Under the pieces are notes generated by a model. It searched no databases and was not told the origin of the DNA. It saw nothing but the letters and a program-made list of their open reading frames with translations. A program made the translations under genes and the position numbers. Shown piece after piece: positions 37,147 through 45,451 of a stretch of 64,000 nucleotides of DNA. This DNA comes from Lentilactobacillus fungorum (GTDB taxonomy: Bacteria > Bacillota > Bacilli > Lactobacillales > Lactobacillaceae), in the NCBI RefSeq assembly GCF_016860605.1, contig NZ_BNJR01000021.1, positions 102,520 through 166,519 on the forward strand, given 5' to 3'. Within the stretch, counting starts at the first letter, position 1, and each line of letters begins with the position of its first letter.

Positions 37147-38091
37147 TTATAACTGTTGCACAAGGACCATCAAGATTGGAATGACAATTAAGCTTAGTAA
37201 CGTCGTTTCAGCAACCATAACCGATGCATATTCTGAATCTGCATGATAGAGACGTGAAACAACCGGTGCATTTGTCATAATCGGCATTGCCGACTGCATG
37301 ATAAAGACCTGTTTCATCAGAATTGGCATTGGCGTGAAAATAACCAACAGTGTCATTAACGCCGGGGCTAATAAAAACCGGCCAAATAAGATCAAGAAAT
37401 TACTGCGATCAAAACGAACGCGGGTGAGATCAACATTATTGATTGAGATCCCGATGAAAATCATTGAAAGTGGAATTGTTAAGTTACCAATGTAGGTAAA
37501 ATCTTGCATAATAAAGCCCGGCAATGATACATGAAGCAACACAAGGACAACCCCAACCATAAATCCAAGCAGTGGCGGCGAAAAAACCTTTCTCAAGGTG
37601 GTCTTCCAGTCAAAGTTACCCTCGCCCACCCCATCTTTTTGGATCAAATAAACCCCTAGCGTCCAAAAAAAAGTTGTGTTTGCCATGTAGTAAACTAAAA
37701 CGAATGGTAGACTTGCCCGACCAAATAAAGCCATGTTTACTGGCAAGCCGACAAAAACTGTGTTAGAGTTGGAAAACATTGATCGAAATAAGCCGGAATG
37801 CATCTTCGGTATCTTAGCGACCTTAACCACCAAAATTGAAACTATGTAAAGTAACAGCATTGAGACGATCGGAAAGAATAAATCAGGCAGCGTCTGTAAT
37901 AACTTTGCTGCGGTAAATTTCCCCATAATCGTCGATATCATATAAGCCGGTAAGGCAATTTGAGTGACTAGCCGCGCAAACATACTTGTCATTTTATCGT
38001 CGAACCAGTCATTTCGAGCTAATATAAATCCAAGTGCAATCATAATCAGAATGATCAAAACACCTGATACTGCTGAACCAAATATCCCCAT
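37147..38091 (-). CDS. AEC family transporter
   Basis: This is a membrane transporter of the auxin efflux carrier family. About ten hydrophobic segments arranged in two halves are visible over 314 residues. Lactic acid bacteria use such proteins for organic acids (malate, for example) or unknown solutes; the substrate here is not clear and no enzyme gene is adjacent. I use the ATG at 38091, 6 nt after TGAGGA, rather than the one at 38097. Confidence 0.83.
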   Translation of the reverse strand: MGIFGSAVSGVLIILIMIALGFILARNDWFDDKMTSMFARLVTQIALPAYMISTIMGKFTAAKLLQTLPDLFFPIVSMLLLYIVSILVVKVAKIPKMHSGLFRSMFSNSNTVFVGLPVNMALFGRASLPFVLVYYMANTTFFWTLGVYLIQKDGVGEGNFDWKTTLRKVFSPPLLGFMVGVVLVLLHVSLPGFIMQDFTYIGNLTIPLSMIFIGISINNVDLTRVRFDRSNFLILFGRFLLAPALMTLLVIFTPMPILMKQVFIMQSAMPIMTNAPVVSRLYHADSEYASVMVAETTLLSLIVIPILMVLVQQL

Positions 38092-38230
38092 AAACATTCC
38101 TCAATTCTAAAAAGAAATCACAACGACACATTATAGCACAATTAGAATCCACATTTTGCTATAATTTATTACGTTAGCTTTATTCGGATTGACCAGAATT
38201 GTTAAATTATGTTTAAATAACCAGAGTTTT

Positions 38231-38260
38231 TTGTTACTTGGGCGCAAAGTGCAATATACT
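38231..38260 (+). promoter_or_regulatory. Promoter of the LCP gene
   Basis: A -35 TTGTTA (38231-38236) and a -10 TATACT (38255-38260) are 18 bp apart, about 33 bp before the gene. Confidence 0.6.
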
Positions 38261-38292
38261 TTTGTAAGAATTTTTGTAAACGAGGAGTCACT

Positions 38293-39408
38293 ATGCCATC
38301 AGACAATAAAAAAGATTTTGAACCTGTATATTCAAGACGAGCTGACAAGAAGCCCCACTATAAGAGAGGTAACAAGAAAAAGCGCCGAATCATCGGTTGG
38401 TCGGTTTTCTTGATTTTTCTCTTAATCGTAGGTAGCGGGTTAGTTTGGGGATATGGTGCTTGGAAAAGTGCTAAAAAAACATTTGACCAAACGTACGATT
38501 CAACCCATATTCAAAAAGCTAGAAATGTGTCATCAGTTATTAAACAAGGCAAACCGCTTTCAATCTTGTTGCTGGGAACCGACACAGGTGCCCTGGGCCG
38601 TCACGACACTGGTCGAACGGATACAATCATTGTCGCAACGGTTAACCCAAAAAAGCAGACCATTCACCTTACAAGTATTGCCAGAGATACCAAAGTAACT
38701 GTCCCCGGCGATACCCAAGCATATGAAAAGATTAATGCGGCTTATACGATTGGTGGCCCCGGAACCGCTGTTAAGACTGTCCAAAACTTGTTGGACATCC
38801 CAATTGACTTTTATGCCATTATCAACATGGGTGGCCTGGAAACAATGGTCAATGCAGTTGGCGGTGTTGATGTTGTACCACCGCTTACCTTCCAATATGG
38901 TCATGCCAATGTAGTGAAGGGTAAAAAGATCCATTTAAACGGACAGCAAGCTTTAGACTACGCACGAATGCGAGACGATGATCCACGAGGCGATTACGGT
39001 CGGCAAGCGCGGCAACGCCAAATCATCAAGAAGCTTGTCATGAAGGGATTAAACCTCACTTCCTTGCCGAGATATAAGACAATCCTATCTTCACTGAAAG
39101 GAAACATGAAAACTGATATGACCTTTGATGATATGGTTGCCGTCCGGGCTAAGTACGGCGATGCTACTCATCATATTAAGTCTCAGACCTTACAAGGCGA
39201 AGATGCCATGATTGATGGGCTTTCTTATCAAGTGGTTCCCCAAAACGAATTACTGCGCGTATCAAACGATATTCGCTCTTCACTCGGACTTAAAAAATCA
39301 TCAAAGCTACAAAACTCACAGACTCAAACTGATAATTCAGTAGCTACAACGGACACCCAGCAAACATCCAGCTATGACAACAACTATAATACGGGTAATG
39401 GCTATTAA
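38293..39408 (+). CDS. LytR-CpsA-Psr family wall polymer ligase
   Basis: LCP proteins attach teichoic acids or other polymers to peptidoglycan on the outer face of the membrane. This one has a basic cytoplasmic start, one membrane segment (about residues 36-57, IGWSVFLIFLLIVGSGLVWG) and the LCP domain. Conserved parts are LLLGTDTG, DTGRTDTIIVATVN, TSIARDTKV and ALDYARMRDDDPRGDYGRQ. A Ser/Thr/Gln-rich tail of about 45 residues follows. It has 371 residues with a GAGGAG ribosome site. Confidence 0.92.
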   Translation: MPSDNKKDFEPVYSRRADKKPHYKRGNKKKRRIIGWSVFLIFLLIVGSGLVWGYGAWKSAKKTFDQTYDSTHIQKARNVSSVIKQGKPLSILLLGTDTGALGRHDTGRTDTIIVATVNPKKQTIHLTSIARDTKVTVPGDTQAYEKINAAYTIGGPGTAVKTVQNLLDIPIDFYAIINMGGLETMVNAVGGVDVVPPLTFQYGHANVVKGKKIHLNGQQALDYARMRDDDPRGDYGRQARQRQIIKKLVMKGLNLTSLPRYKTILSSLKGNMKTDMTFDDMVAVRAKYGDATHHIKSQTLQGEDAMIDGLSYQVVPQNELLRVSNDIRSSLGLKKSSKLQNSQTQTDNSVATTDTQQTSSYDNNYNTGNGY

Positions 39409-39421
39409 TCCATGCCTAAAC

Positions 39422-39472
39422 AAAAGGACCGATGATCAACCCATTAAATTGGATTAATCACCGGTTCTTTTG
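39422..39472. terminator. Bidirectional terminator after the LCP gene
   Basis: AAAAGGACCGATGAT pairs with ATCACCGGTTCTTTT, with T runs on both strands. Genes converge here. Confidence 0.8.
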
Positions 39473-39479
39473 TTTACTG

Positions 39480-39800
39480 TCATCCGCGAACTTGAAGTTC
39501 CATTTGGCCCTTTTGAGGCGCAAAGTTAATTCGAATTAGCGGTTCTGCTAGGATCTTACCGTATTCTTCCAACACATCGTCTGGAAGTGGTGTATGCGTC
39601 CGCAGCAGCGTTAAAACGTCCCCTGCATCATGTGCTTCTCTCAAGTCAATAAACAGGTTGATTTTGCTAACAACATCGCGGTATAAATCGGTTAACAGAC
39701 CGTTGGGTTTACCCTCCAAGTCAGTAATTACCACCTGGGACGCATCGAAATCCATATGATTAAAGCTGACCATTTTTAATACATCAAATAAATTGTCCAT
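39480..39800 (-). CDS. Conserved hypothetical protein
   Basis: I do not recognise the family. The 106-residue protein is soluble and acidic, with an alpha/beta-looking pattern and no signal peptide or metal motif. I start it at ATG 39800, 10 nt after AAGGGA; TTG codons at 39806-39809 are alternatives. It lies downstream of the EIIA-Man gene and ends against the LCP terminator. Cotranscription with the EIIA gene is possible but says little about function. Confidence 0.65.
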   Translation of the reverse strand: MDNLFDVLKMVSFNHMDFDASQVVITDLEGKPNGLLTDLYRDVVSKINLFIDLREAHDAGDVLTLLRTHTPLPDDVLEEYGKILAEPLIRINFAPQKGQMELQVRG

Positions 39801-39873
39801 TGCCAACAAATCCCTTCACGATTTTTTGATGCCCGTTATCGACTTAATGAATTGACACAACCACTGAACTCGA

Positions 39874-40275
39874 TTACTTAGCAGATGGCAACTGAAATTG
39901 TCGAATTGCTTCTTTTGAGACAACCATCAAATGATCCACCAATTGATCTAATGGCCGATTCCTAGATACGAACGCTTCTAACAAGAGTGGTAAGTTAACG
40001 CCACCAATCAAGGCAATATGGGCCGGATTGTCGGTAACGATTCGCCCAGCAGCCTCAAAGGGGGACCCGCCCCACATATCGCTCAAAATTAAAACGTCGT
40101 TATGTTCCGTAAAAACAGTCAAGGCTTTGTTATACTTTGACTGTAACGACTCAACGCTATCCCTTGAGTCAAGCGATAACCAACTGATTTGGGCTTGTCT
40201 GCCAGCAATCATTTCTGCTGTTTTGACCAATTCCTCTGATAATCTACCGTGGCTTGCAACCAAAATTGAAATCAT
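39874..40275 (-). CDS. PTS EIIA component, mannose/fructose family
   Basis: This is a stand-alone EIIA-Man domain (133 residues). The phosphorylated histidine is in ILVASHGRLSEE (H9), and the domain's DMWGGSPFEAA loop is clear. No EIIB, EIIC or EIID is encoded next to it. It may serve a permease elsewhere or act as a regulator. An AGGTGA ribosome site precedes the ATG. Confidence 0.85.
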   Translation of the reverse strand: MISILVASHGRLSEELVKTAEMIAGRQAQISWLSLDSRDSVESLQSKYNKALTVFTEHNDVLILSDMWGGSPFEAAGRIVTDNPAHIALIGGVNLPLLLEAFVSRNRPLDQLVDHLMVVSKEAIRQFQLPSAK

Positions 40276-40358
40276 TAAATCACCTTTTCATCATCAATTC
40301 TCTATCAATCAAGTTACTTTTAATATACCACAATAAAGCGGTTCCACGTTAATAACAA

Positions 40359-40973
40359 TTACAACTTTAGCAAATCAGCTGGGGTCGTTAAATAATAGTC
40401 AACATCTTTAAATTCAGACGATTGTTCAGTTCGCCAGCCAGCTAAAGCAAATTTGACCGAAGCTGCTTTAGCCGCCTCAAAATCATAACGCGTATCCCCA
40501 ATGTAAATTGATTCTTGTGGCTTTGCGCCAAGCTTGTCCATGCCCTTCAAAATCATATCAGGAGCCGGTTTGCCCCGTTTGATTTCGTCTGAGAAGACAA
40601 AAGCATCAAAATATTTATCGAGACCAAAACGGCTTACATCGCGATGAAACTCATCCCTTAATTTAGAAGTCGCAATTGCCAGTCGATTGTCCTTATGACT
40701 GTGAAGCGCCACTAAGGCATCGATAATGCCTGGATACACATGCGCGTACTGTTGGTAATCCTTAATTTGTCCAAACCATTCGTTTAAAACTTGGTCAATG
40801 TCCTTTACTCCCAAGATCTGAAGGGCATCGGCCGCCGTGATCCCAAAGACCTTTTTAACATCTTCATAGGTCACATGATAACCATTTTTAATTAAAGTTT
40901 TGCGCAATGGCAACAGGTACATTTTTTCCGTATCAATCAGCGTTCCATCAACATCAAATATTAAATAATTCAT
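40359..40973 (-). CDS. HAD-family hydrolase, phosphoglycolate phosphatase-like
   Basis: This is a HAD superfamily phosphatase with a cap between motif I and motif II. Motif I is IFDVDGTLIDT, motif II contains AIATSKLRDE, the lysine is in KRGKPAPDM, and motif IV is YIGDTRYDFEAAKAA. From the ATG at 40973 (GGAG site) it has 204 residues. The substrate cannot be told from sequence; phosphoglycolate, beta-phosphoglucose or pyrophosphate are possibilities for this subfamily. Confidence 0.83.
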   Translation of the reverse strand: MNYLIFDVDGTLIDTEKMYLLPLRKTLIKNGYHVTYEDVKKVFGITAADALQILGVKDIDQVLNEWFGQIKDYQQYAHVYPGIIDALVALHSHKDNRLAIATSKLRDEFHRDVSRFGLDKYFDAFVFSDEIKRGKPAPDMILKGMDKLGAKPQESIYIGDTRYDFEAAKAASVKFALAGWRTEQSSEFKDVDYYLTTPADLLKL

Positions 40974-41074
40974 ACAGCAACTCCAATTAGTCATTATTTT
41001 TTATGATACCTTATCTATCAATCACAGAGGCAACTCATCACGCCTTTAAAAGAACGGGGTTGCCTGCCTAAATT

Positions 41075-41119
41075 CAAAAAAAGCCCGAATTACTACCTAA
41101 TGATAGTAACCCGGACTTT
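41075..41119 (-). terminator. Terminator after tRNA-Leu
   Basis: On the minus strand AGTCCGGGTTACTA pairs with TAGTAATTCGGGCTT and runs into a seven-base T tract, 6 bp after the tRNA. Confidence 0.85.
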
Positions 41120-41124
41120 AATAA

Positions 41125-41210
41125 TGCGGCCAAGAAGATTCGAACTTCCACCGGGATAATTCCCGACAAGATCCTTAATCTTGCGCGTCTGCCAATTCCG
41201 CCATGGCCGC
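41125..41210 (-). tRNA. tRNA-Leu, anticodon AAG
   Basis: The 86-nt minus-strand gene folds as a class II tRNA. The acceptor GCGGCCA pairs with TGGCCGC. The anticodon stem CAAGA/TCTTG encloses the loop TTAAGGA, so positions 34-36 are AAG. A long variable arm (GGGA/TCCC) and a T arm with TTCGAAT follow. No CCA is encoded. A34 would need editing to inosine by TadA for full decoding of CUN leucine codons. Confidence 0.92.
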
Positions 41211-41260
41211 ATCAACAGATAAAATTATAGCAGAAAATACAGACGTTGACAAATACTTTT

Positions 41261-42139
41261 TTATTCGCCGCGAACAGTTGCGCCATCTTGGTCAATTTGC
41301 AATAATCGTAAGCTACCATTTAGGTTTTGTTGTTGCAATTCAATTCGCAATTCAACTAAAGCGGCCTGCTTACCCAACGTTCCAACCGTTGGCCCCGCAC
41401 CACTCAAATAGGTACCATAAATATTCAGTTTATGGGCAGTTTTTAAAATGGTCGCCATTTCTGGCACCAGCGCCTTTCTAGCCGGCTCATGGATGATGTC
41501 CCCCTCAATGAGCTTAGTTGCTTCTTGCCAATTACCTTGTGAAGCTAAAGCAATAAAGACATTTTCTCGACTACTTGCCCGAATCGCATCCGAAAAACTA
41601 ATTGTCTTGGGCAACCGCTTGCGACTCTCTTCTTCGCTGATGCCGTCTGGGCGGATATACATCAGCGCAGATATGTCTGGCAAATTGATCTTAGTGGCAA
41701 TCGCTTTTTGACCATCAAAAGTCGACACGGTCATCTGCCCGAGTAAAGCTGCCGCGACGTTTTCCGGGTGGCCTTCGAAGCGGGCTCCTAAGTTTATTTG
41801 ATCTTCAATCGAAAGATCTAACTCACCTAACGCATTAGCAATTTTAATCCCAGCAACAACCGCCGTTGTGCTGGAACCGAGCCCGTGGGCAATCGGAACG
41901 TCTGAAATGACGGTCAATTGTCTTGGATGAATATTAGGGTCTACCTTTAAAATTGTTTGGACAATTAAATTACGTTCATCCGTTGGAATATCCGCACCCA
42001 ACGCATGATTTACCTTCCATTTATCCGTTTTTTCCTCAACAATCACGGTGTAGTAGAGGTGAAGGGCAATTCCAACCGAATCAAAACCGGAACCAATGTT
42101 TGCAGAAGTTGCGGGGACTCGAATAATTATTTTTGCCAT
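41261..42139 (-). CDS. thrB: Homoserine kinase
   Basis: ThrB phosphorylates homoserine in threonine synthesis. GHMP motifs are visible: VPATSANIGSGFDSVGIAL near the start, PIAHGLGSSTTAVVAG as the phosphate loop, and GTYLSGAGPTVGTL at the C-terminus. The length of 292 residues is normal. Its usual partners hom and thrC are not adjacent. The AAGGAG ribosome site is strong. Confidence 0.93.
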   Translation of the reverse strand: MAKIIIRVPATSANIGSGFDSVGIALHLYYTVIVEEKTDKWKVNHALGADIPTDERNLIVQTILKVDPNIHPRQLTVISDVPIAHGLGSSTTAVVAGIKIANALGELDLSIEDQINLGARFEGHPENVAAALLGQMTVSTFDGQKAIATKINLPDISALMYIRPDGISEEESRKRLPKTISFSDAIRASSRENVFIALASQGNWQEATKLIEGDIIHEPARKALVPEMATILKTAHKLNIYGTYLSGAGPTVGTLGKQAALVELRIELQQQNLNGSLRLLQIDQDGATVRGE

Positions 42140-42166
42140 TATTGAACTCCTTCCAAGATTAATCAG

Positions 42167-42634
42167 TTATTGTTTCTCCAAATAGGAATTAACCAGTTGT
42201 AATTTACCGCGACAACGGCCACACACATATTTGGCAACATTAATTCTTCGTTTCCTATGATACTCCAGTCCGCAGTGATTGCAGCGATAAAGATATTGAA
42301 TATGAAATGATTCTTTCGATGCCAGCCGGGGCGCATAACGAGACCCACCCACGGCCTTGAGTAGCTGCTTAAATTGAGGCGTATTGTGTTTGCCGCTGTA
42401 GCCGGCTAAATGGAGGTGGTAATGGCATAACTCATGTTTAATGATGCCAATTAGCACCTCATGAGCCGCCCCATCATCCATTTTGGGGTTAATATCAATA
42501 TCATGATTGTCTAAGTGATAGCGACCACCAGTAGTCCGGAGCCGGGAATTAAAATAGGCGTGATGCTTAAACGGCTTAGCAAAAAACTGAACTGAAATTT
42601 GCTCAACGAGTTGCTGTAATTCATGATTTGTCAT
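42167..42634 (-). CDS. sprT: SprT-like zinc-dependent protein
   Basis: This SprT/YdcK family protein carries the metalloprotease signature H67-E-L-C-H71 and a C-terminal zinc ribbon (CNHCGLEYHRKRRINV and then CGRCRGKL). It has 155 residues from the ATG at 42634; the longer frame to 42667 overlaps tex. SprT-like proteins are related to the DNA-protein crosslink protease SPRTN, but the bacterial role is not settled. It follows tex as in many Firmicutes. Confidence 0.88.
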   Translation of the reverse strand: MTNHELQQLVEQISVQFFAKPFKHHAYFNSRLRTTGGRYHLDNHDIDINPKMDDGAAHEVLIGIIKHELCHYHLHLAGYSGKHNTPQFKQLLKAVGGSRYAPRLASKESFHIQYLYRCNHCGLEYHRKRRINVAKYVCGRCRGKLQLVNSYLEKQ

Positions 42635-42647
42635 CTCATCACTTCTT

Positions 42648-44819
42648 TTACTTGTCTTTTGGCGCAACCATCGTTAATTGAATTCGGTGGCGCTCAGCAT
42701 CAACCGAATCAATCCAAACGGTTACAATATCACCCACTGAGGCAATTTTGCTGGGATCTTTGATAAAATGATCACTCATCTTAGAGATATGAACGAGGCC
42801 ATCTTGTTTAACGCCGATATCGACAAATACGCCAAAATCAACAACGTTACGGACAACTCCCTGCAGTTTCATGCCGGCTTTAAGATCAGCCATCGTCAAA
42901 ACATCTTGCCGTAACAGAGGGGCAGGCATCTCATCCCGTAAATCCCGGCCAGGGGTTCTTAGCCCTTTAATTATATCGCGCAACGTTTCTTGTCCAATTG
43001 CCAGTGAATTAGCCGTTTGTTCAAGATTGACCTGGGCTAACTTTTTAGCTGTAATCTCTTTGCCCAGGTCATCCAGTGATAACCCTACTTGAGCCAACAA
43101 CTGTTTGGCGGCTGAATAACTTTCTGGATGAATATCCGTATTGTCCAGTGGATTGGTGCCATCAATAATTCTTAAAAAGCCAACCGATTGTTCAAATGCT
43201 TTGGGCCCTAATCGTGGCACTTTTTTAAGTGCTGATCGGTCCATAAACTGGCCCGATTGATTTCGATAGTTAACAATATTATTCGCGGTTGATTTTGTGA
43301 GCCCCGAGATATGAATAAGTAGATCAGGACTCGCCGTGTTGAGATTAACCCCTACTTGGTTAACCGCCGTTTCAACTACTTGGTCCAATTTTTCGCCCAA
43401 TTGTTTTTGGGGAACGTCGTGTTGGTATTGGCCCACGCCAATCGCTTGGGGATCGATTTTAACCAGTTCTGCCAATGGGTCTTGAATACGGCGGGCAATA
43501 CTAACAGCCGACCGCTGCTCAACGTTAAAATCCGGAAACTCTTCTCGAGCAGTTTGACTGGCTGAATAAACTGACGCACCAGCTTCATTAACAATTACAT
43601 AATAAATTGGTGACTTAATTTCTTTAATTGCGTCAGCCACAAACTGTTCAGATTCTCGACTGGCAGTGCCATTTCCAATTGCAATCATCTCGACATGATT
43701 TTGATTAATAAAATCGATGAACGCTCCTTTAGCCGCCTTGCGTTTGGCTTTGCTCGCCGGTTTATGCGGATAAATAACCGTTTTAGCTAAATACTTGCCG
43801 TTTTGATCGACAACCGCCAATTTGCAGCCAGTCCGATAAGCCGGGTCGAATCCCATGACAACCTTGCCCTTCATTGGCGCTTGCATCAGCAAATGATACA
43901 AATTTTTGCCGAAGATATCAATTGCGTGTTGATAAGCAACTTCACTTAATTCTTTACGAATTTCTCGCTCAATGGCTGGCCCAATAAACCGTGCATAAGC
44001 ATCCAAAACAGCCTTTTCAATAACTTCAGCTGCCAAGCCGGTGTGGCTGCCAACGGTATTGGCCTTTAGGTGCCAAATAATCGGTGCTTCGTTAACATCA
44101 ATCTTGACAGATAAAACGCCTTCTTTTTCACCACGATTGATAGCGAGAATGCGAAACGACGGAATTGATTGAATCGATTCGGAGAAATCATAATATTGTT
44201 GATAAACCCCCGCCTCGTCAAGCGCTTGGCCGCCTCGTTTAAGCTTGGTCACAATTGTCCCGTATCGATTCGTATTACGCCGAATCCAATGCCGAAAATC
44301 CGCTCGGTCGCCAAACATTTCGGCTAAAATTTCATGAACACCGGCTAATACCGCTTGGTCATCCGGCAACTCCTTATCCGGATTAACGGCTTGACGAACC
44401 AATTGCGCCAAATTAGCTTGAAACTGAAGCGCCGCGTCAGCGACTGGCGATAATCCCCGTTCTTTGGCAATTGTCGCCTTAGTACGGCGCTTTTGCTTAT
44501 ATGGCAGGTAAAGATCTTCAACCTGCTGCAAAACCGTGGTTGCGTTAATTTGTGCAGCTAATTGATCAGATAATTTGCCCTGCTCAGCAATTAGCTTAAG
44601 GACATCCTCTTTTCGTTTGTCAAGCGTCTCGATGCGATGAGCCGCGGCCTCTATATCTCTGATCTGGACCTCATCAAGGTTGCTGGTTCGCTCCTTTCGG
44701 TATCTGGCAATAAAAGGAACGGTGTCGCCTTCATCGAATAGTTTAAGGGTTTCAACAATCTGTTTGGTCCGTATTTTTGGTAACTCGTGTTGGATCTTTT
44801 CGGCCAACGTCTCGTTCAT
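42648..44819 (-). CDS. tex: Tex family RNA-binding transcription accessory protein
   Basis: Tex (YdcI/YqgF-like) binds RNA and affects transcription and stress tolerance. Parts in order are the N-terminal helical region (FIARYRKERTSNLDE), the YqgF-like nuclease-fold core (VMGFDPAYRTGCKLAVVD), helix-hairpin-helix motifs (LNTASPDLLIHISGLTKSTA in part) and a C-terminal S1 domain (VVDFGVFVDIGVKQDGLVHI). I use the ATG at 44819 after GAGGTG. It has 723 residues. Confidence 0.94.
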   Translation of the reverse strand: MNETLAEKIQHELPKIRTKQIVETLKLFDEGDTVPFIARYRKERTSNLDEVQIRDIEAAAHRIETLDKRKEDVLKLIAEQGKLSDQLAAQINATTVLQQVEDLYLPYKQKRRTKATIAKERGLSPVADAALQFQANLAQLVRQAVNPDKELPDDQAVLAGVHEILAEMFGDRADFRHWIRRNTNRYGTIVTKLKRGGQALDEAGVYQQYYDFSESIQSIPSFRILAINRGEKEGVLSVKIDVNEAPIIWHLKANTVGSHTGLAAEVIEKAVLDAYARFIGPAIEREIRKELSEVAYQHAIDIFGKNLYHLLMQAPMKGKVVMGFDPAYRTGCKLAVVDQNGKYLAKTVIYPHKPASKAKRKAAKGAFIDFINQNHVEMIAIGNGTASRESEQFVADAIKEIKSPIYYVIVNEAGASVYSASQTAREEFPDFNVEQRSAVSIARRIQDPLAELVKIDPQAIGVGQYQHDVPQKQLGEKLDQVVETAVNQVGVNLNTASPDLLIHISGLTKSTANNIVNYRNQSGQFMDRSALKKVPRLGPKAFEQSVGFLRIIDGTNPLDNTDIHPESYSAAKQLLAQVGLSLDDLGKEITAKKLAQVNLEQTANSLAIGQETLRDIIKGLRTPGRDLRDEMPAPLLRQDVLTMADLKAGMKLQGVVRNVVDFGVFVDIGVKQDGLVHISKMSDHFIKDPSKIASVGDIVTVWIDSVDAERHRIQLTMVAPKDK

Positions 44820-44906
44820 TTTTTTCACCTCATCAAATAATGTCAAGCTTTATTATATCATGTTCAATTCATTCAAAAAATAAGGGTGCCAAAAGCCAAT
44901 AACAAA

Positions 44907-44934
44907 GCCACCAAGACAGAAATGTCCCAGTGGC
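44907..44934 (-). terminator. Weak terminator after the 45.0-kb hypothetical gene
   Basis: GCCAC...TGTC pairs with GACA...GTGGC around TTTC on the minus strand and is followed by TTTGTTATTG. Confidence 0.45.
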
Positions 44935-45002
44935 CAAAATTGTTAATAAAAATAAATTAGACTGATTGTTTTAGACGCCTATCATCAATCCCTGAAACAG
45001 TG

Positions 45003-45431
45003 TTAAAGGCTCATGATTCTGGTTGTAATTTTCGACACCTTTTCAATACTGCTTTCTTGATCTTTTTCGGCTTGATTGAATTGATCAACATTAACCGTTT
45101 GGGCATCTGGATTAATACTGTCGGTCATTGCTTGACAAGCATTGGCATAGTCTTCGTAGTGTCGAACCAACATCTTGTGTTTGCCCAAAACTTTAACTGG
45201 GACTGGTGCCTGCTGCAGTTTGTTAACATTATCTTGGTATTTGTCAGTCCCTGATTGAAAGTGCGCTTTGATCTTGGCTAACTCATCACTCGTCAACCCA
45301 CTCACTGTATCGTTATCAATTGCTTTTCGCAGCACCTCAAAATCACCGTTCAAGTCTTCGCCGTTTGCAGACGTTGAATCAATAACGTCAGAAACAACTT
45401 TAGCGTAACGCGTCATATCTTGTGGTTTCAA
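45003..45431 (-). CDS. Hypothetical protein coupled to the P-type ATPase gene
   Basis: I do not recognise this protein of 142 residues. It is hydrophilic, acidic and probably all-helical, without signal peptide or membrane segment. A TTG start at 45431 is preceded by GGAGG with 9-nt spacing. An ATG at 45452 overlaps the ATPase stop as TAATG, which would extend it by seven residues. Either way its translation appears tied to the upstream calcium-type ATPase, so it may be an accessory or stress protein of the same operon. Confidence 0.65.
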   Translation of the reverse strand: MKPQDMTRYAKVVSDVIDSTSANGEDLNGDFEVLRKAIDNDTVSGLTSDELAKIKAHFQSGTDKYQDNVNKLQQAPVPVKVLGKHKMLVRHYEDYANACQAMTDSINPDAQTVNVDQFNQAEKDQESSIEKVSKITTRIMSL

Positions 45432-45451
45432 ATCATCATTCCTCCAGCTCA

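Noticed and set aside
39874..40275. A complete mannose-type PTS operon around the EIIA domain.
   Set aside because: No EIIB, EIIC or EIID gene is adjacent; it stands alone.
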